Below are positions 44,990-59,298 of a stretch of DNA of 64,000 nt, one piece after another. A program made the position numbers and the translations under genes. The notes beneath the pieces were generated by a model, which saw only the letters and a list, made by a program, of their open reading frames with translations, was not told the origin of the DNA and did no database searches. Source of the stretch: Girardinichthys multiradiatus (Eukaryota; Chordata; Actinopteri; Cyprinodontiformes; Goodeidae); contig NC_061797.1 of NCBI RefSeq assembly GCF_021462225.1, positions 27,613,093-27,677,092 on the forward strand. The letters are read 5' to 3'. Every line of letters starts with the position of its first letter. The first letter of the stretch is position 1.

Positions 44990-46792
44990 TACAAGATTAA
45001 CATCCTATGGGCAATTATAAAATAGACAGCTTTTTGGAATGATATGTTACTTTATTATGCGGTTCTGTTTGAAGATTTTTCAGAAAAAAACAGAAAATTA
45101 TCTAAGAATAAGTCTGTAAAGTAACAAAATGGAGTGTGATCAGGTTCTGGTTGTACTGATCGTTCCCCTGGTTACTTCCCCTAATTAGCAATTAGAAATG
45201 TTTTAATTCATATGAGAAGAAAAAGCAAGTTATAATGTCTGGTCTGTTAGGCCCAGCCATGGATGGAGAACAGCCACTGAACTACACAAACAAAAGAGAC
45301 TGGTAAAACCCTGAATCCCAGAATGCACAGTATTAACCTACTTTCAGGACAGTTCCACGAAGGAGGAGTCACAGCTCGAATTCCTATGACATCATAGTAG
45401 AAATCTCTGCTTCCCTGTTCAACTTCACCCAACTAACATTGAATCTCCTCTTTCATCTTTTGTTCTACAATACTGTCACATTGGGCTGGTATTCACAGGA
45501 CAATTCCTGACAGACCAAGGTTGTTTGGCTAATGATTGCTAATCAGGTAGTGCCCTGATTTGTTAGTCTGACTAAAAATGTTATATTTTAACTTTAATAA
45601 TAATTTTGTTAATAATTGTTATTTATTAATTATAATTATTAAAGTGTTTGAGCCTTAACCTTAACAATCTAAGCAATAGCAACACTATGTTGATGAGATT
45701 AGCGTACAAGATAAAAAAGTATGGACCGGTAGAGTTATAACTAGCCCCAGACAGACTATTGTAAGCATGGGGGAAATGTTCTCTATCCTCTGTTCACATT
45801 TAGATTGCTCAGTCATCACAGACTCTGTATCCCTCCCACACTAATTCTCTTTTGTTTATGCCTCTGACACCTACAGACAAACAGTAATTTGATTAGGCTC
45901 CAGAGTGCCTGGTGGACCAGCTGGACCAGATTTGGCTGGAGCCTTGGTGTAATCAGCACAGAGATTGAGATGAGATTGAAACAAGCAGAACAAAGCCACA
46001 ACAGCAGTCAAGATACAACATAACAAGGTGGTAAAATGGTTGGGGGAAAACTCAAACTTTTTATTATGTGCTTTACTGAGTTGTGCTGCACAATTCTTTT
46101 GAGTTTTTATGTTTTGTTTTGAAAGAGCTAGGAAAAGTTTGCCTGAGTGAATAATAGCTTCTTTCTCTAAGACATTGAACCCTGAACTCTTTGCAGCCTC
46201 TCTCCATCATTCAGTATCTTCTTCAAGTTCTGCTCCCACTTTAAGACTGAGAAATACAATTTTAAAGAAGTCTGGGAAAAGGAAATGCAAAAAAGTATTC
46301 TTTTCCAATTTTTTGTTGATAAGATGCCACAGAACATAGTTTGGCATGGTCCTACTGAAATCTAATGACACTAATCAACACCTTTCTATTATGGCAATAG
46401 TCTATACATGACCTAAAAACCAACTAATCTAGCATTAAATACCTTTAAATGTACATGTCATGCAAGATGCAATACCTGCAAAAAAATGACAGATGAAAAG
46501 CTGAATTAAGCTTTACCTCTCTCAATAATTTTTCTGTTTTCATTAATAGCCAATATAAATTTTTTGTAGACTTCTATACTCTTATCCCTTATTGGAGGAT
46601 GGGTGTAGGCACAATTTCCAAGCTTTTTACACTAAATGGTGGCCATGCTCATATAAAATAAAAACAAAACAAAGGCAGAATTTAGATGGGTTTTGTAGGA
46701 AGTTGTCTTCTGGGGCCCAATACACAGTTGGCTACTCATTACACCTCATCCCACAAGGTTTTGGGGCATGCACCAAATTGTTTTTATCAAGG
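44990..46792. other. Intergenic, nothing firm
   Basis: AT-rich. A TCCCAGAATGCA motif (about 45317-45328) resembles the core of a ZNF143/THAP11 site, but no gene was seen next to it. Confidence 0.5.
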
Positions 46793-47163
46793 TCACTCAG
46801 TCAGTCATTTTCTATACTGCTTCTTCCATAGTGGGTCACAAGTAAGCTGTTGCCAATCTCCAGCAGTCTATGGGCAGGAGGTGGGTACACCCTGGACAGG
46901 TCTCCAGTCCATCGCAGGTCAACACAAAAACAACCAAGCACACACTCATTCACACACCTAAGGGCAATGTAGAGAGACCAATTAACCTAACAGGCATGTC
47001 TTTGGACTGTGGGAGGAAGCTAGCGCACTCTTGATTTTTGGCAGTAAATTTCCCGCATAGGAAAGAACCCACGCATGCATGGGGAGAACATGCAAACTCC
47101 ATGCAGAAAGACCCCCTACCAGGAGTCAAACCCAGAACCTTCTTGCATAGTGCTACCAACTTA
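46793..47163 (-). mobile_element. tRNA-derived SINE (minus strand, decayed)
   Basis: Reads on the minus strand as the same SINE as 37346-37765 and 55595-55958. The tail CAGTCAGTCATTTTC comes first on +, then the body (GTCTTTGGACTGTGGGAGGA) and the tRNA-like head (CCCAGAACCTTCTTGCATAG). The B-box region is mutated, so it is probably inactive. Confidence 0.7.
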
Positions 47164-50100
47164 GGAGTATCAAGGGTGTAAAGATTAATCTTTGTGTCAG
47201 CAGTGTATAAAAATTATTTTTGCAATTTGGGGAACCATAGTGGCAGTGGTAGCAACATATGCAGGATTGTTATGGGTAAGTGCATCTGATACATAGAGCA
47301 TGCATGGAGATGTGCAGAAGAGTAACTTAAAGGTGTGAACAATAGCAGAGAGAAGCCTGTTTGGAATGTTTAGAAACATAAGGTGTATGATTGCCTTCAC
47401 ACAAAATGAAGTTTTCCCAATTTTCCATGATTTATCCATGTTGTAAGAGGTTGTGTGTGTCATGGAGAGGACAGCGGAGTTAAAGACAACAGAGAGACCA
47501 ATTAACCTAACTTTTTTATTGACTTCAACTAGTCATTTTCTCAACTGGATCTTTTCATAGCTTGCTATATCTGACCAGAGAAGATTCTTATCCTTGCAGA
47601 TGGTTTCTCACATTCTTTAGTGTAAGAAAATTAGACATTTGAATTTAGTAGCCTGGTTTGAGTGAATGTCCATGCGCATTAGAGGTCACTGTATTTTTCT
47701 GTGAAACTTGGAAGTAATTCATGATTGGTTGCAGGCTGTTGAAAACCTGACTGCTCAACTCAACAAGTTGCCTGTTTTGGTCTGTCTTACTAAAAATTTG
47801 CATCACCGAGACCCAGAAAACCCAAGCTGCCTGCATGTTTACAATCAGACCTATGATGTTCTGCTTCTGAGAAACGGTTGAGACCAGGTGTTTTGAAGAC
47901 CGAACTGAAGGTTCCTTCTTTCTGTGAGAGCTAGATTAGAATATGAACAAACCTGGAGAGCTTTCCCCTGAGGGTGTTTGAGCTCTGAATGACCATTTGA
48001 GTTTAATCAGGTAAAAAATAAGGTTTTGAAAGTTCATTTATTATTCCAGCGAACTGTCCTTCAGTTTGTGGTGATATAATTGGTCTTGCTGTTTCTTGTT
48101 TGCATATCTTTATATTTGTTTGTTTTGATTTGATTTATTTAGAATCCATGGATACTTTTGAAAATATTTTAGGTTGAGCGATAATAGATTAACCTTTTGG
48201 TTCAGTTATTAGCTACCAGTGTATCTTTAACTGACATATTATCTCTGATTGATAAATAAATCACACTCATGAGAAATACTGAAATCCCTTTGCATTTTAA
48301 TTTGAATATGAATTCACTTATATTTAGTTTTTGTGTTTCACTGTTGTGAAAGTTACTTATTCTGATTTATTTTTTGTTTATTATGAGAAACACATTTGTG
48401 ATAAGAGTCTGTCTTAATAAACTGTCACTTCAGCCTTCACTTTATTTGAACTAAATGTCATCACTAATTCTAGAAGGAGAATCTATAGAAGTATTCCTGT
48501 CACACTTTCCCCGTTTCTCCATGACATTTTTTCCATTACGTGGTACAAAATACAGTTGTGCAGCTTGGTGTTTTCCATTGTAAATAGTAATGCATAACTG
48601 AAACCAAATTATTCCTGAGAATTTATAAGAAATTACTAATATGAAGACAAATCTCCTGTAACCAATACAAACCAAAGGTAATACTAGTCAACAAGTTATT
48701 GTCTCAGATTTTTTCAGGTCTTTTTACATTGCAGATTTTCAGCTGTTCATGAATTTGAAACAAAAATGATTTATGCAAGAATTAAAAAAGAAATACATAG
48801 TGCAATAATGTTATGCAATAATATTATGCAACAGCTGCTTTGGGAACACTGAAAGACTGAGCTAATGCAAAACAAGGGCAACATTGAGCCTTTGGAGTCA
48901 CTGCTGATTTTCTGCTCCATGATGATATTGGCAATTATGAGTTAACCAGGTTAAATGGTCTTGTCTCCACACTCTTGTGCTAATCAGTGATGGGAGTATG
49001 CATATACACACATTTTGTACAGTAACTGAGGTGCAGTTCAGTATGTGTGTTTCATGGTTAAATGTTACCATTACCTCATATTTAAATCTGGTACAATGTT
49101 TGAATATTCTGATAAAGGAGATAAAGGAAAGTAATGTAATGTTTGTTTCATTTTCTGACTTTTACAGCAAAGATGTTCAAAATGTCTAACATTTTCTGCC
49201 ACTCTGGAGATTAGTTATCTTTTTGTAACCAATGTCAGGTTTGTTTGAATAACCATGGACTGTTTTATCCTACGCTCACTATTTTACCAGGGCATTTAAC
49301 AGTCATTCAGGGACAAATCTATTGCAGAAGGAAAAATACCTCTGATAACAATGCTAATCTCCACAGGTTAATGAAGCAGATAACACCAGGCGAGATTATA
49401 TAATATTGACTTTCTACTCAAAGAAATGTCTTTGCAATGGCATAAACACTGATGCAATTTGGCACTAAACATATAAAGGTCATGATAAATAATGTAAAAT
49501 ATCTCTACAATAATGATTTCATTAAAGTCCAGCCAGTGTGTGCTTTTAGAGGCACGCATGCATTTTGATTGAAAAACTAAATTTGTATGCATGCAGTGAA
49601 AACAATGTTGTAGCCTATAGTAATGTGACTGAACAGAAAAAAATGGTATGTGGGCGCTTTTCGCCTAATACTGTATGTCACTGCACAAACAATCAATTAA
49701 AGACTATAAAGAGTAATATTTAGCTTCATCTAATTTATAAATTTTATTATATGTGAAATTTGTTTTGTTCCTGTTCTTTAATGCATTTTACAACAAAATG
49801 TAGGCTTTTCCTCCTTCAAAAGGTTGGCTAATAGCATTGGTCTAGTAAGACTAGTTCACTTTAGGCCCTGCCATCAGAGGAACAAATGGGGGCAACTCTT
49901 ACCCACAATTTCCTGTACACCACCTATGCTTAACCAATCACAACCTCCATATGCCATTGGATTTTCCTTAACCACAGGGAGCTGACAAAACCACTATTGT
50001 TTAAACACTGATGGTGGTTTCAAAGGCTGCTTTTCTGAGTCCCACTGCCAGAGACAGGAGGAGGTTGAATATACATTTGCAACATCTGTGACATTAAAAG

Positions 50101-52920
50101 TCCAATTGATTGGGTTGAAGATAATTCACTGGACCCAAATGCAGCTTCAAAGCAAAATCATCTGAACATAAATAAGTTAGGAGAACAGATTCCAGCATAA
50201 TGATAAGACATAAAAATCATCTACCAAATGCTCTTTAAAGCAAGGTGACCAGAACCAAAACACCCAACTTAAAAAAAAAAAGTAGAATACTTTCTAGATC
50301 TCATAACACAAACCATAATTTTTAATTACAGTAGGACACTTTATTTGTCATGCAATAATCCATACAGAACTTAATTCCAGAAAACAAATAGTGCGCTGCA
50401 ACTTTTTTTTGTACAAATGTGAATTTGAACAATTGAAAGCTGTATTTTTACTTGAGGGTCTTGAACTGAGCATGACGCAAGATGGTGATATTAAACTATA
50501 TTTATGAATGAACAGTAGCTTTAAATTGTAAGACTTCAGAGAAACTTTAGCTACTTCATAAAGAAAAGAGCTGCTGGTGTTCACTAGTGTCTTCAATCTG
50601 TTACTGCTTTTTTGTTTATACGTTAGAAATGCCGAAATCAGACTACTAATATTTTTCATTTACTCAAGTTAAGGTTTTATCTGTTGAGGTTGTGCTTAAA
50701 TAAAATTAGAAAACACCTTGCAGTACGGTTTAGGGGACCGTGATTATACTTGTAGTCTTAAAGTACTTTTATTTTGGTTTTTTACAGCAATAAAAGTGAA
50801 AGAAAACTGAATGCTCTCTACGAATTTCTTAATAATTTAATATTAATTTTTAAAAGGGCTTTTCTTGAGACAACCCCAATGCTAAACATAATTTACAGAA
50901 CTAACGAACATTGTTACTGCAGTAATGGCGTGCAGGCTCATGCCCTGTATTTTATAAATTTTTTCTTATCTGCCTGTTTTAGCTTATTCTAAATATATAC
51001 CACTTGATAAAAAAAGAGGCACTAACAATCCATCGTGCAGCAGCTGTACTCATCTTCTCCACCTATCACAGTTTCACGATCTATTCTACCTCAACTCTAT
51101 TCCTGCAGCTGACTGAAACCCCTTCTGACAGCATTTCCAATCCAGATTTTCCACTTTAAATGATCTAAAGTTACAATTGCAGGAGTTAAAATAAGTTTTC
51201 AGAAAAATCCCAAAACCGTACTATGGTCTGTGTAATTGATTTGATGAGGACTACCATTGATTAATGACATCATTTAGCTGAAAAAACAAAACAAAAAACT
51301 GTTACCTGCTCTGAAAAGTTAGTCAGCTTACCTTACCCAGGAGGAACTCATTATTGATTGTCAATGCCATTGAAGGTGCTCTTATTGTTTTACAACGGCG
51401 TATGAAGTGGCTAGTCATTCAAGGTAATTTGCTGTTATTGATTTGTGATGTTTAAAATCTGTCACCGGTTCTCATCTTCTCTCTTTCTCCAGGGGTTTGA
51501 TTTTATAACCTTGATTGTGATCTCTTGTAATTTCAAGTTTGTAGCTTTTAGCAACTCTGTGAACTGATTGGTGTTGTTCAAGGTCTAAAACAGCCTCCAT
51601 TTTATTGATTTCTGTTAAGCAGTTTTATAGGCAACAACTTTCTGTTTCTTTATCAGTGTTCGCTGCAATATTATAAAAAATGAGATTTGAAATTCCTCAG
51701 AGCAGCGCATGTATAAAAGTATGAGCAAATGGTTATGCCTTTAATTTTTTAGTTAGATGTTTCATGTAAATGTTTTTGTCTTCTTTATTTACCTATGTAA
51801 TAATTGAGATTTGAGTTATGGCAAAAGTACACATTATATCAGATTAATTTATTTAAAACCTGTATTTACAAAAACAAAACAAAGTTGTCCATAATAATCC
51901 CACCTTTCCCGTTAACTTTGGGGGCCTAATGAAAAATGTGTGATCTGTGTGTACAGTTTTTTCCCGATTGTTAATTATGAACAATATAAATAAGATTAAG
52001 TAAAATCAAAGCTTTAACTGATCACAATTCATCTCTTAAATTTTGAATTTGGTAAAGCTCTTTCTGCTGTTCAACAGACTAAAACTGTAAGATTATTTTG
52101 AAGCACATCTTTTACAGGATTTAAGATTGCTCATGACACTGTCTTGACATTCAAAAGATTGGCTTTTTATCAAAGGAAAATCAACCTAATTGTCACTTTA
52201 CTGTACCGATTTTATACCCTTGTAGTGCATTCAAGTTAACTGTCTTTGTGGTTAAGTATTTTTATCAATTATGGAGATGACCGGCCGTAAAAATGCTCAA
52301 TTCTCATACAATTTAAGTATATTGTTTTTTTAATTTATCTGAGGCCCATTTATTTTCTCTTGGTTTTTTCCCCTTTTTTGGCCATTTGACTTTTATAAAA
52401 TATGACAGATCTGGACCCGAATTAAACAAAAATAATTCTAAGCAACCTCCTACAAGTAATTTTTATTCATTGGAATCATACAACCATATTTCCTTGCAAT
52501 TGACTAGTGTCTAGAAAACAGAAAGTTACAATGCAGGAATAAAATGCCCCCTGGTAGAAAAAAATCAAAACATGTTCTAGAAGTTAGCTTAATTTCAAAT
52601 GACCAATACCATAAAGGGATGAGATGGCATGTGTTGTAGCAATGTGACATAGCCACTGAACTAGCGTAGCATGCTCTGTGTACTTGAAGGAGAAAATTAA
52701 GAATCTCTGGTGGATTACTGTCTCTGTGCTAGATAAATGGGCTTAATTTTGCACAGTGCTAAGCCTGCATGGCTCTAACTCCCAAACAACAGCCAAACAG
52801 AACAAGCCTACAAACACTAATAACTGCATTTATAAGAATGTCTAAGCAGTACAGAAGGGTAGCAGAACTTCTCTATCCTCTCGCAGTCACAATCGAAAAG
52901 CAACATGAATAATGCAAAGC
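47164..52920. other. Intergenic, nothing recognised
   Basis: 5.7 kb of AT-rich DNA with no supportable gene. A small imperfect tandem of TTATGCAATAATA lies at about 48800-48830. A short stretch at about 50125-50160 (CACTGGACCCAAATGCAG) resembles the edge of a dispersed fish repeat. Confidence 0.5.
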
Positions 52921-52922
52921 TA

Positions 52923-54532
52923 CAGGTCCTTCTCAAAAAATTAGCATATTGTGATAAAGTTCATTATTTTCTATAATGTAATGATGAAAATGTAATATTC
53001 ATATATTTTAGATTCATTGCACACTAACTGAAATATTTCAGGTCTTTTATTGTCTTAATACAGATGATTTTGGCATACGGCTCATGAAAACCCAAAATTC
53101 CTATCTCACAAAATTAGCATATTTCATCCGACCAATAAAAGAAAAGTGTTTTTAATACAAAAAACATCAACCTTCAAATAATCATGTACAGTTATGCACT
53201 CAATACTTGGTCAGGAATCCTTTTGCAGAAATGACTGCTTCAATGCGGCGTGGCATGGAGGCAATCAGCCTGTGGCACTGCTGAGGTCTTATGGAGGCCC
53301 AGGATGCTTCGATAGCGGCCTTTAGCTCATCCAGAGTGTTGGGTCTTGAGTCTCTCAACGTTCTCTTCACAATATCCCACAGATTCTCTATGGGGTTCAG
53401 GTCAGGAGAGTTGGCAGGCCAATTGAGCACAGTGATACCATGGTCAGTAAACCATTTACCAGTGGTTTTGGCACTGTGAGCAGGTGCCAGGTCGTGCTGA
53501 AAAATTAAATCTTCATCTCCATAAAGCTTTTCAGCAGATGGAAGCATGAAGTGCTCCAAAACCTCCTGATAGCTAGCTGCATTGACCCTGCCCTTGATAA
53601 ATCACAGTGGACCAACACCAGCAGCTGACACGGCACCCCAGACCATCACTGACTGTGGGTACTTGACACTGGACTTCTGGCATTTTGGCATTTCCTTCTC
53701 CCCAGTCTTCCTCCAGACTCTGGAACCTTGATTTCCGAATGACATGCAGAATTTGCTTTCATCCGAAAAAAGTACTTTGGACCACTAAGCAACAGTCCAG
53801 TGCTGCTTCTCTGTAGCCCAGGTCAGGTGCTTTTGCCGCTGTTTCTGGTTCAAAAGTGGCTTGACCTGGGGAATGCGGCACCTGTAGCCCATTTCCTGCA
53901 CACGCCTGTGCACGGTGGCTCTGGATGTTTCTACTCCAGACTCAGTCCACTGCTTCCGCAGGTCCCCCAAGGTCTGGAATCGGCCCTTCTCCACAATCTT
54001 CCTCAGGGTCCGGTCACCTCTTCTCGTTGTGCAGCGTTTTCTGCCACACTTTTTCCTTCCCACAGACTTCCCACTGAGGTGCCTTGATACAGCACTCTGG
54101 GAACAGCCTATTCGTTCAGAAATGTCTTTCTGTGTCTTACCCTCTTGCTTGAGGGTGTCAATAGTGGCCTTCTGGACAGCAGTCAGGTCGGCAGTCTTAC
54201 CCATGATTGGGGTTTTGAGTGATGAACCAGGCTGGGAGTTTTAAAGGCCTCAGGAATCTTTTGCAGGTGTTTAGAGTTAACTCGTTGATTCAGATGATTA
54301 GGTTCATAGCTCGTTTAGAGACCCTTTTAATGATATGCTCATTTTGTGAGATAGGAATTTTGGGTTTTCATGAGCTGTATGCCAAAATCATCCGTATTAA
54401 GACAATAAAAGACCTGAAATATTTCAGGTAGTGTGCAATGAATCTAAAATATATGAATGTTAAATTTTCATCATTACATTATGGAAAATAATGAACTTTA
54501 TCACAATATGCTAAGTTTTTGAGAAGGACCTG
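52923..54532 (-). mobile_element. Tc1 family copy E (1610 bp, dead, mosaic ends)
   Basis: TA duplications at 52921-52922 and 54533-54534. The left end carries the AAAAAATTAG variant seen in copy A. The right end mixes variants typical of copy A and of copies C/D/F. The length equals copies D and F. Confidence 0.95.
53200..54204 (-). pseudogene. Tc1 transposase, copy E (two nonsense mutations)
   Basis: A 334-codon frame without indels but with two stops: TAG at 53785-53787, where the others encode Gln in TVAQWSK, and TGA at 53602-53604, where the others encode Cys in GPLCFIK. It keeps the 14-residue KPLL segment. The catalytic QHD and NPIEN regions are conserved. The ends can still be mobilised in trans if bound by a functional transposase. 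Confidence 0.94.
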
Positions 54533-54534
54533 TA

Positions 54535-55594
54535 TAAATTGATTTATTGCTTATATTATTGCCAGCTGTCGTGTATAGATCAAGAACAGATAATAAAATC
54601 ATTTGAAACAGGAAATTAACTTTTCTGTGTCAGACCTAAGTGGCCCCAGGTTTTCGATAAAAGGAGACCTTTGAAAGAGCTTGGGGAGAAAATGATGGAG
54701 AATAATTTATCTTCACACAAAACCTCTGGTTGAACCCAATGTGCTCATTTTTTTAGGAGGTGCAGTTCAATTATGCCAATAACCTGAAAAATACAGAATT
54801 ATATTGATGAACAAAAGACCATAAAACAAATTGAAATTTCCTAATTAAATCACTGATTTGACCAGACTGGAAACTGAGGCAACCAGATGTAGTTAAAATG
54901 ACAGGAATAAGTTCTGATAATTATGTGGCAAAGTATGTTAAAAGAAAGGTTTCTCCATTGAAGTGTACAAAAAGTAATTAGACTTTATTATAAGAGCTCA
55001 GGCAGAGGTTTCTTATTGTTCCTCTGAATTAAAAAAAAAAAAATAATTACACTGTGGTTCTCTTTTACTGAAACTGTTGTCCTGGTGTCAGATGTCCAGG
55101 ATTATGAGTTGTAAACAGAAGAGAAATGTCTCATGCATAAAGAAGCCAAGTGTATGGAATTAAATACGTTCATCAGACAATATAATATAGACTTCTCACT
55201 TAATCTCAGACAACTTTTCTGGATCCACTTTGTACTGCTCAAAGTAATGATGGAGCTGGAGCCTGTGGGTCAATAGGTGAGAGATGGGGACATGATTCAG
55301 AGACAGCCAAAGAACCTTAAATAAGAACTTCATTGAAGTAAAAAAGGACAAACAGTTACAACATCACAGTTTTAATAAGACAGTAGAAGCATTTAAAACA
55401 TAAAATGTGACTTGCAGATTCTTTGATTAAAGACTTTAGACATTTCATAACCAACCTATTCTAGTTTCAGATGTCTACATATGCCATTAGGTGAAAACAA
55501 TACATTATACATCGTGATATACATTGAATCCAGGTACAGCTCTAATAAGGTAAATACAAACATGAATGTAATTTTATACAAAACAAAGACAAAC
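54535..55594. other. Intergenic, nothing recognised
   Basis: AT-rich, one poly-A run near 55030; no gene or transposon recognised. Confidence 0.55.
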
Positions 55595-55958
55595 GCTGCA
55601 CGGTGGTGCAGTTGGTAGCACTGTTGCCTTGCAGCAAGAAGGTCCTGGGTTTGATTCCCGGCCGGGGGGCTTTCTGCATGGAGTTTGCATGTTCTCCCCG
55701 TGCATGCGTGGGTTCTCACCGGGTACTCCGGCTTCCTCCCACAGTCCAAAGACATGTCTGTTAGGTTAATTGTTCACTCTAAATTGCCCTTAGGTGTACG
55801 ATTGAGTGTGTGCATGGATGTTTGTATGTTGCCCTGCGACGGACTGGCAACCTGTCCAGGGTGTACCCTGCTTCTCGCCCATAGACTGCTTGAGATGGGC
55901 ACCAGCTTCCCTGCGACCCACTATGGAATTAGCGGTCGAAAATGACTGACTGACTGAT
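55595..55958 (+). mobile_element. tRNA-derived SINE (best-preserved copy)
   Basis: The head GCTGCACGGTGGTGCAGTTG is followed by a tRNA-like region with a B-box that has one change (GGTTTGATTCC), then the body and a TGAC repeat tail ending at about 55958. It has no inverted head, so it represents the normal structure of the family. Polymerase III transcription is inferred from the boxes. Confidence 0.75.
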
Positions 55959-55959
55959 G

Positions 55960-56895
55960 AAATACAAACCCAATAGGACATATAATCAGTACTTATTGAA
56001 GATTAAATATTACTGAAAATACTGTTCCACTTATTGCTAATTTGTTTTACCCAAACTGCCATTTTGTATAGATTTATGTCTTTAAAGATTACTGTGCATT
56101 CGATGACGCCTTTTTAAAAGCCCATGCTGTTAGCGAATTATGCATCTGTTTTATGTAAAGCAAGTAATGCACCTGTAAAGCAGCTAGCCTTATGGGAGGG
56201 GGTAAAGTAAGATGCATTATTTCATGATTAAACACTTTTGTTGCTTATCTTATGAGATAGTGGACAGCTTTTGTCAGTGCTGCATTTTTTTAGATCCAGC
56301 TATCAGAAAGACACAAAGAAAACATTTGGGAGACAAATGTTCCTCAACAGAAGGCTGGTAACATTTATTTGGTGCTGTTCGTAAGACAGAGCGGTCTGCT
56401 CTTCTTTAGCACATTAATTGTGGAAGTAATGCATCTAACACTTTTCAGTCAATGTCTTTGATCAATATGTGATGGCAAAATCAAAATAAGATGTTTTATG
56501 TCTCTATGACTGCTAATGGTAACAGTAAGTCAGCAAAAGAGGAGCCATCTATGGGAACTGATAACACATCTGCCGACAGTTTTTACTGTATGAACAAAAG
56601 TAATAAAAGTAATTGCAAGGAAACTGCAAAATTAGAATTATGGTGATCAGACACTATGTTGGTTGTTCCTTTTGTGGTTGGAGTTTAAAAAACAGGATCA
56701 AGGACAAAGGTTCAATACCAGTAGTCTGCCTGAAGTCCTATTTGTGATGGTTGTGGCTGTGGAGTTGTATTGTTTTTAAACTAAAATGTGGGCAGACAAA
56801 ATCCATCCATCCATTTTTGGTCTGCAGGAGAAAGCTGGAGTACCTGAGTAGAACCCATGCTTACACGGGGAGAAGAAGCAAACTCGATGCAGATA
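55960..56895. other. Intergenic, small repeat debris at the end
   Basis: Nothing recognisable until 56800-56890, where CCATCCATCCA and GAACCCATGCTTACACGGGG look like a scrap of a reversed SINE. Confidence 0.5.
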
Positions 56896-57902
56896 GGCTA
56901 CGTTCACACTGCAATGCTTAATGCTTAAATCCAATTTTTTCAAAAATCTGATTTGTTTTCTGTGGCTGTTCACATTACTTTGAAAATGTTGTGGCTCCAA
57001 ACTGACCTGCATGCGCATAAGAACAATACGAGCGTCGTCAAGTGCAGGACAACAGTAAACACGAAGAAATAGGTGTTATGATTTAAGTACACAACAGAAG
57101 CCATTTATTGTCAGCGGGTGCTGTGTGGGAAACATATGAATAAAAGGAGAGTGAAACTCTTTATTGTTCCGTTTTAGGAAGATCTGACTATCAATTCAGC
57201 ACAACAAACTGTTTGGATGCGGAGACACATCCAGCAATGGTGGGGCAGGGATGTTAACAACTTTATGAGAGACTGACTTTATTCAGAACTTTATCATGTC
57301 TAGAGCAACTTTTAATCATATGTGTCAGCACCTCTCCTCTCAACTCCACAGAAAGAAGACAATCCAGTGTGTGGGACTGCAGCAGGGGCAGATCATCACA
57401 TGCTCAGTAACCTCCATAGCATTTTAAAGTCCTCTGTTTCAATGGTTGTATATGAATTTTACAATACAAACTACGTCCCACATTCAGACGGTTCCTACGA
57501 GCCTTTCAATTAGGCTTGAATAAAGTTTTATCTCTGTTTATTAACAAGCTTTAACGTCACGCTGTCTCCCCACTGTACAGAACTATTCTAGCCCCCCGTT
57601 TGTTTTGCTAACTGCTACCGTTTCCTGCTGGGCGGCGCAGAGTTGTGACAAATGCGACGGAAAGTGATGTCAATGTCACATCTAATTCACCTTGGTCGTT
57701 CCCACTGGAGTCACATTCCAAAAGATCAGATATGAGTCGGATTCAGGACCACATAAGAATTTGACTCAAATGTGTCTTGAAAAAGTCAGATATGGGGCAG
57801 ATATGAGCGTTCATATTTGTTCTAAAAGGTCTGACCTGGTCACTTGACCACCCAAAAAATCAGATTTGGGCCACACTTGCCTGCAGTGTGAAAGGGGCCA
57901 TA
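56896..57902. mobile_element. Non-autonomous DNA-transposon-like repeat (about 1 kb)
   Basis: The left end GGCTACGTTCACACTGCA mirrors the right end CTGCAGTGTGAAAGGGGCC. Near-terminal AAAAATCTGATTTG on the left mirrors AAAAAATCAGATTTGG on the right. No transposase and no clear target duplication were seen, so the superfamily is unknown. Confidence 0.5.
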
Positions 57903-59298
57903 GACAGCAGGGGCCTCCCGGTCCCTGTCCCTAAATACAATTGCAAAGTAGTATAAATAGCCAAAAATCACCCATCACATGTTCAAATAACCATGGCAAT
58001 GGTGCTGTGACAGTCAAAGAACCAGTTTCTTTGGCAAAATAACGCTACAAGAGACTGTGTACACACAGTGAGGAATGTTTGATTAATTATAATTATTTTG
58101 ATAGTATAAAGGAATCATGAGTTGAGGAGGCAATCGTGCCACTGCATTTGCACATCACACATAGGTTGCACATTATTGAATAAAATTTATATTCATAAAA
58201 GCATTTTCACTCAGAGCTGTTACCCTTGTAGCAGTATGAGTGCAGTCCATAGCTCTGATTACATTCAGAAATCGTCTCCTCACTGCAAATGAGAGCCAGT
58301 GTTTAGGAGAACGTTATATATCAGAAAAACATACAGATGAAGCCATCCCATATGGCTGGCATGGCATGGCTCAGGGATGACTGTTAAATACCTGACCTGT
58401 CAGTCTGCTCCATCTGAAAAACTCCAGTTAAAAGGAATACTGAGTAGTGAGTACTTGAACTGGTACCGGTGATACAAGGTTCCTCAGGTTTGATGCTCCA
58501 TGATTTAAATAAAGCTAAATAGAGTCATATTCTAGTGGATTTAGGTTAGTTGTAGTTTTCTGTAGGTTATTATTGTTGACTGAAAAAGTTTGCGTGGCTT
58601 TCACACATTGTCACGGCATGTCAAAAGTTTGCGTGGATTTACACACACTTTCATGCAACGTTCATTTTTGTACATGCAATGTTGTATGTAAAACATTGTG
58701 CCGCAAGATTTTTGTGCGTAATTGCGCTTCATACATGAGGCCCCTGGCCAGGATTAGAGCCCAGGACATTCTTTAAGCAAGGAAACAGTCCTACCATGCA
58801 GCCCGTTCAGATAAATGTGGTACAAATTGATAAAAGGACTGAACAGCTTCAGAGCAAGCCTCTGTTGCTATTTAAAGTAAATTAAGTTATGTTGGATTAC
58901 ACTAATTTAACATCAAGAACAAGCACAGGATTTCAGAATACTTTATTATGTTATCATTTTTTTGTTATCAGTCCAAATGCAAAAAAAATAAATATTTGAC
59001 CATTTTCTGGCTATAAAACTGTTCATTCTGAAAGGAGCTCAAAAAAGGGCAACCTGAGGAGGTGAAATATCATTATGTGAGAATGATTTTGTGCGAAAGA
59101 TGTAATTAAAATGTTTTGTATAGCCTATAGACCTATCCTAAATTTTTAAAAGGAAGTATAATAGGTCACCTTTAAAATATTGATTTTATGGCTCGATGAC
59201 TGTGTTGAGCCAGTAAGGTGATGAGAACACTGCACTACTCTATTCAACTTTGTGTGTTCCACTGTGAGACTGAGCCATCTCGCCGTACTTCAAGATAC
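57903..59298. other. Intergenic, nothing firm
   Basis: AT-rich. GTTTGCGTGG repeats in a tract at about 58588-58640 with CACAC/CATGCAA motifs. No gene recognised. Confidence 0.5.

Noticed and set aside
45314..45330. ZNF143/THAP11-like motif as a promoter
   Set aside because: The core matches (TCCCAGAATGC) but there is no adjoining ORF, CpG enrichment or second motif.
57322..57513. 63-codon frame beginning MSAPLLSTPQKED
   Set aside because: It lies inside the non-autonomous repeat at 56896-57902 and shows no recognisable domain.
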